From an uncultured Subdoligranulum sp. (lineage in GTDB: Bacteria; Bacillota_A; Clostridia; Oscillospirales; Ruminococcaceae): a stretch of 41,006 nucleotides of DNA. Positions within the stretch are counted from its first letter, which is position 1. Every line of letters begins with the position of its first letter. Both the position numbers and the translations under genes were made by a program. Shown here one piece after another: positions 40,932 through 41,006 of this stretch. The notes under the pieces were generated by a model that worked only from the letters and a program-made list of their open reading frames with translations, searched no databases and had not been told where the DNA came from. The stretch spans positions 1 to 41,006 of the forward strand of contig NZ_CALADU010000025.1 in assembly GCF_937890665.1 (NCBI RefSeq), in the 5' to 3' direction.

Positions 40932-41006
40932 TTCAATCCATTCTACTCTTGCAGGCCTCTTTTTTGTGCTGTCCGCACAATCTGGGGCGGTTCACTTTCA
41001 ATTTTT
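40693..41006 (+). mobile_element. Right-hand end of an IS3-family insertion sequence
   Basis: Behind the transposase fragment lies about 40 bases of non-coding sequence and then, at about 40970-40994, a sequence whose complement begins TGAACCGCCCCAGATTGTGC, as expected for an IS3-type terminal inverted repeat. The last 12 bases may be flanking DNA. The left end of the element is not in the window. Confidence 0.6.

Overview
The window looks like a chromosomal segment from a moderately high-GC gut Firmicute of the Faecalibacterium/Gemmiger/Subdoligranulum type (Oscillospiraceae). This is inferred from gene content (rplM-rpsI pair, polA-tsaD, tex, a DUF1540 protein), Gram-positive style Shine-Dalgarno sites and codon use; no 16S or other decisive marker is present. 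The left 26 kb is compact, GC-rich host chromosome. The right 15 kb is a mosaic of lower and uneven GC with integrase, relaxase and transposase remnants, and looks acquired.

Left part. After a hypothetical protein (94-993) and a two-repeat DUF1540 cysteine-rich protein (1052-1363), a near-consensus promoter (1410-1438) drives a 13-gene, all-forward, tightly spaced operon (1502-14433). The operon ends at a strong hairpin at 14447-14490. It encodes a surface polysaccharide pathway: a sugar aminotransferase and a 3,4-ketoisomerase (FdtB/FdtA type), five family-2 glycosyltransferases, a GtrII-type membrane glucosyltransferase, an ATP-grasp/HAD pair, a TupA-like ATP-grasp protein, and an ABC exporter (Wzm/Wzt type). 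Enzymes making the dTDP-sugar precursor, the N-acetyltransferase and the initiating transferase are not in the window.

Middle part. Housekeeping genes follow: tsaD and polA on the minus strand, divergent from a Dus-family tRNA-dihydrouridine synthase; a YfbR-like 5'-deoxynucleotidase; a YfhO-like membrane protein; tex; a small HPr-like protein that lacks the active-site histidine loop and has a structured leader; and rplM-rpsI with a very strong promoter and leader.

Right part. Immediately downstream of rpsI sits an integrative mobilizable element: tyrosine integrase, XRE regulator, a small DNA-binding protein transcribed divergently from a palindromic operator, a RepA-like AAA ATPase, an oriT-like set of inverted repeats, and a MobV relaxase (26428-31038). 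It is followed by a truncated CD1108-type cell-wall hydrolase from a conjugative element, broken by one in-frame TGA. Next come an XRE regulator, a TetR-type regulator, an alpha/beta hydrolase, and an oleate hydratase - radical SAM - MetK set. The hydrolase and the oleate hydratase each carry a copy of the same palindrome upstream of the promoter, which suggests co-regulation of a lipid-handling module with its own S-adenosylmethionine supply. This is the best candidate here for an undescribed system. A small alarmone synthetase, a DUF308 membrane protein, the start of an MMPL/RND transporter and the 3' end of an IS3-family element close the window.
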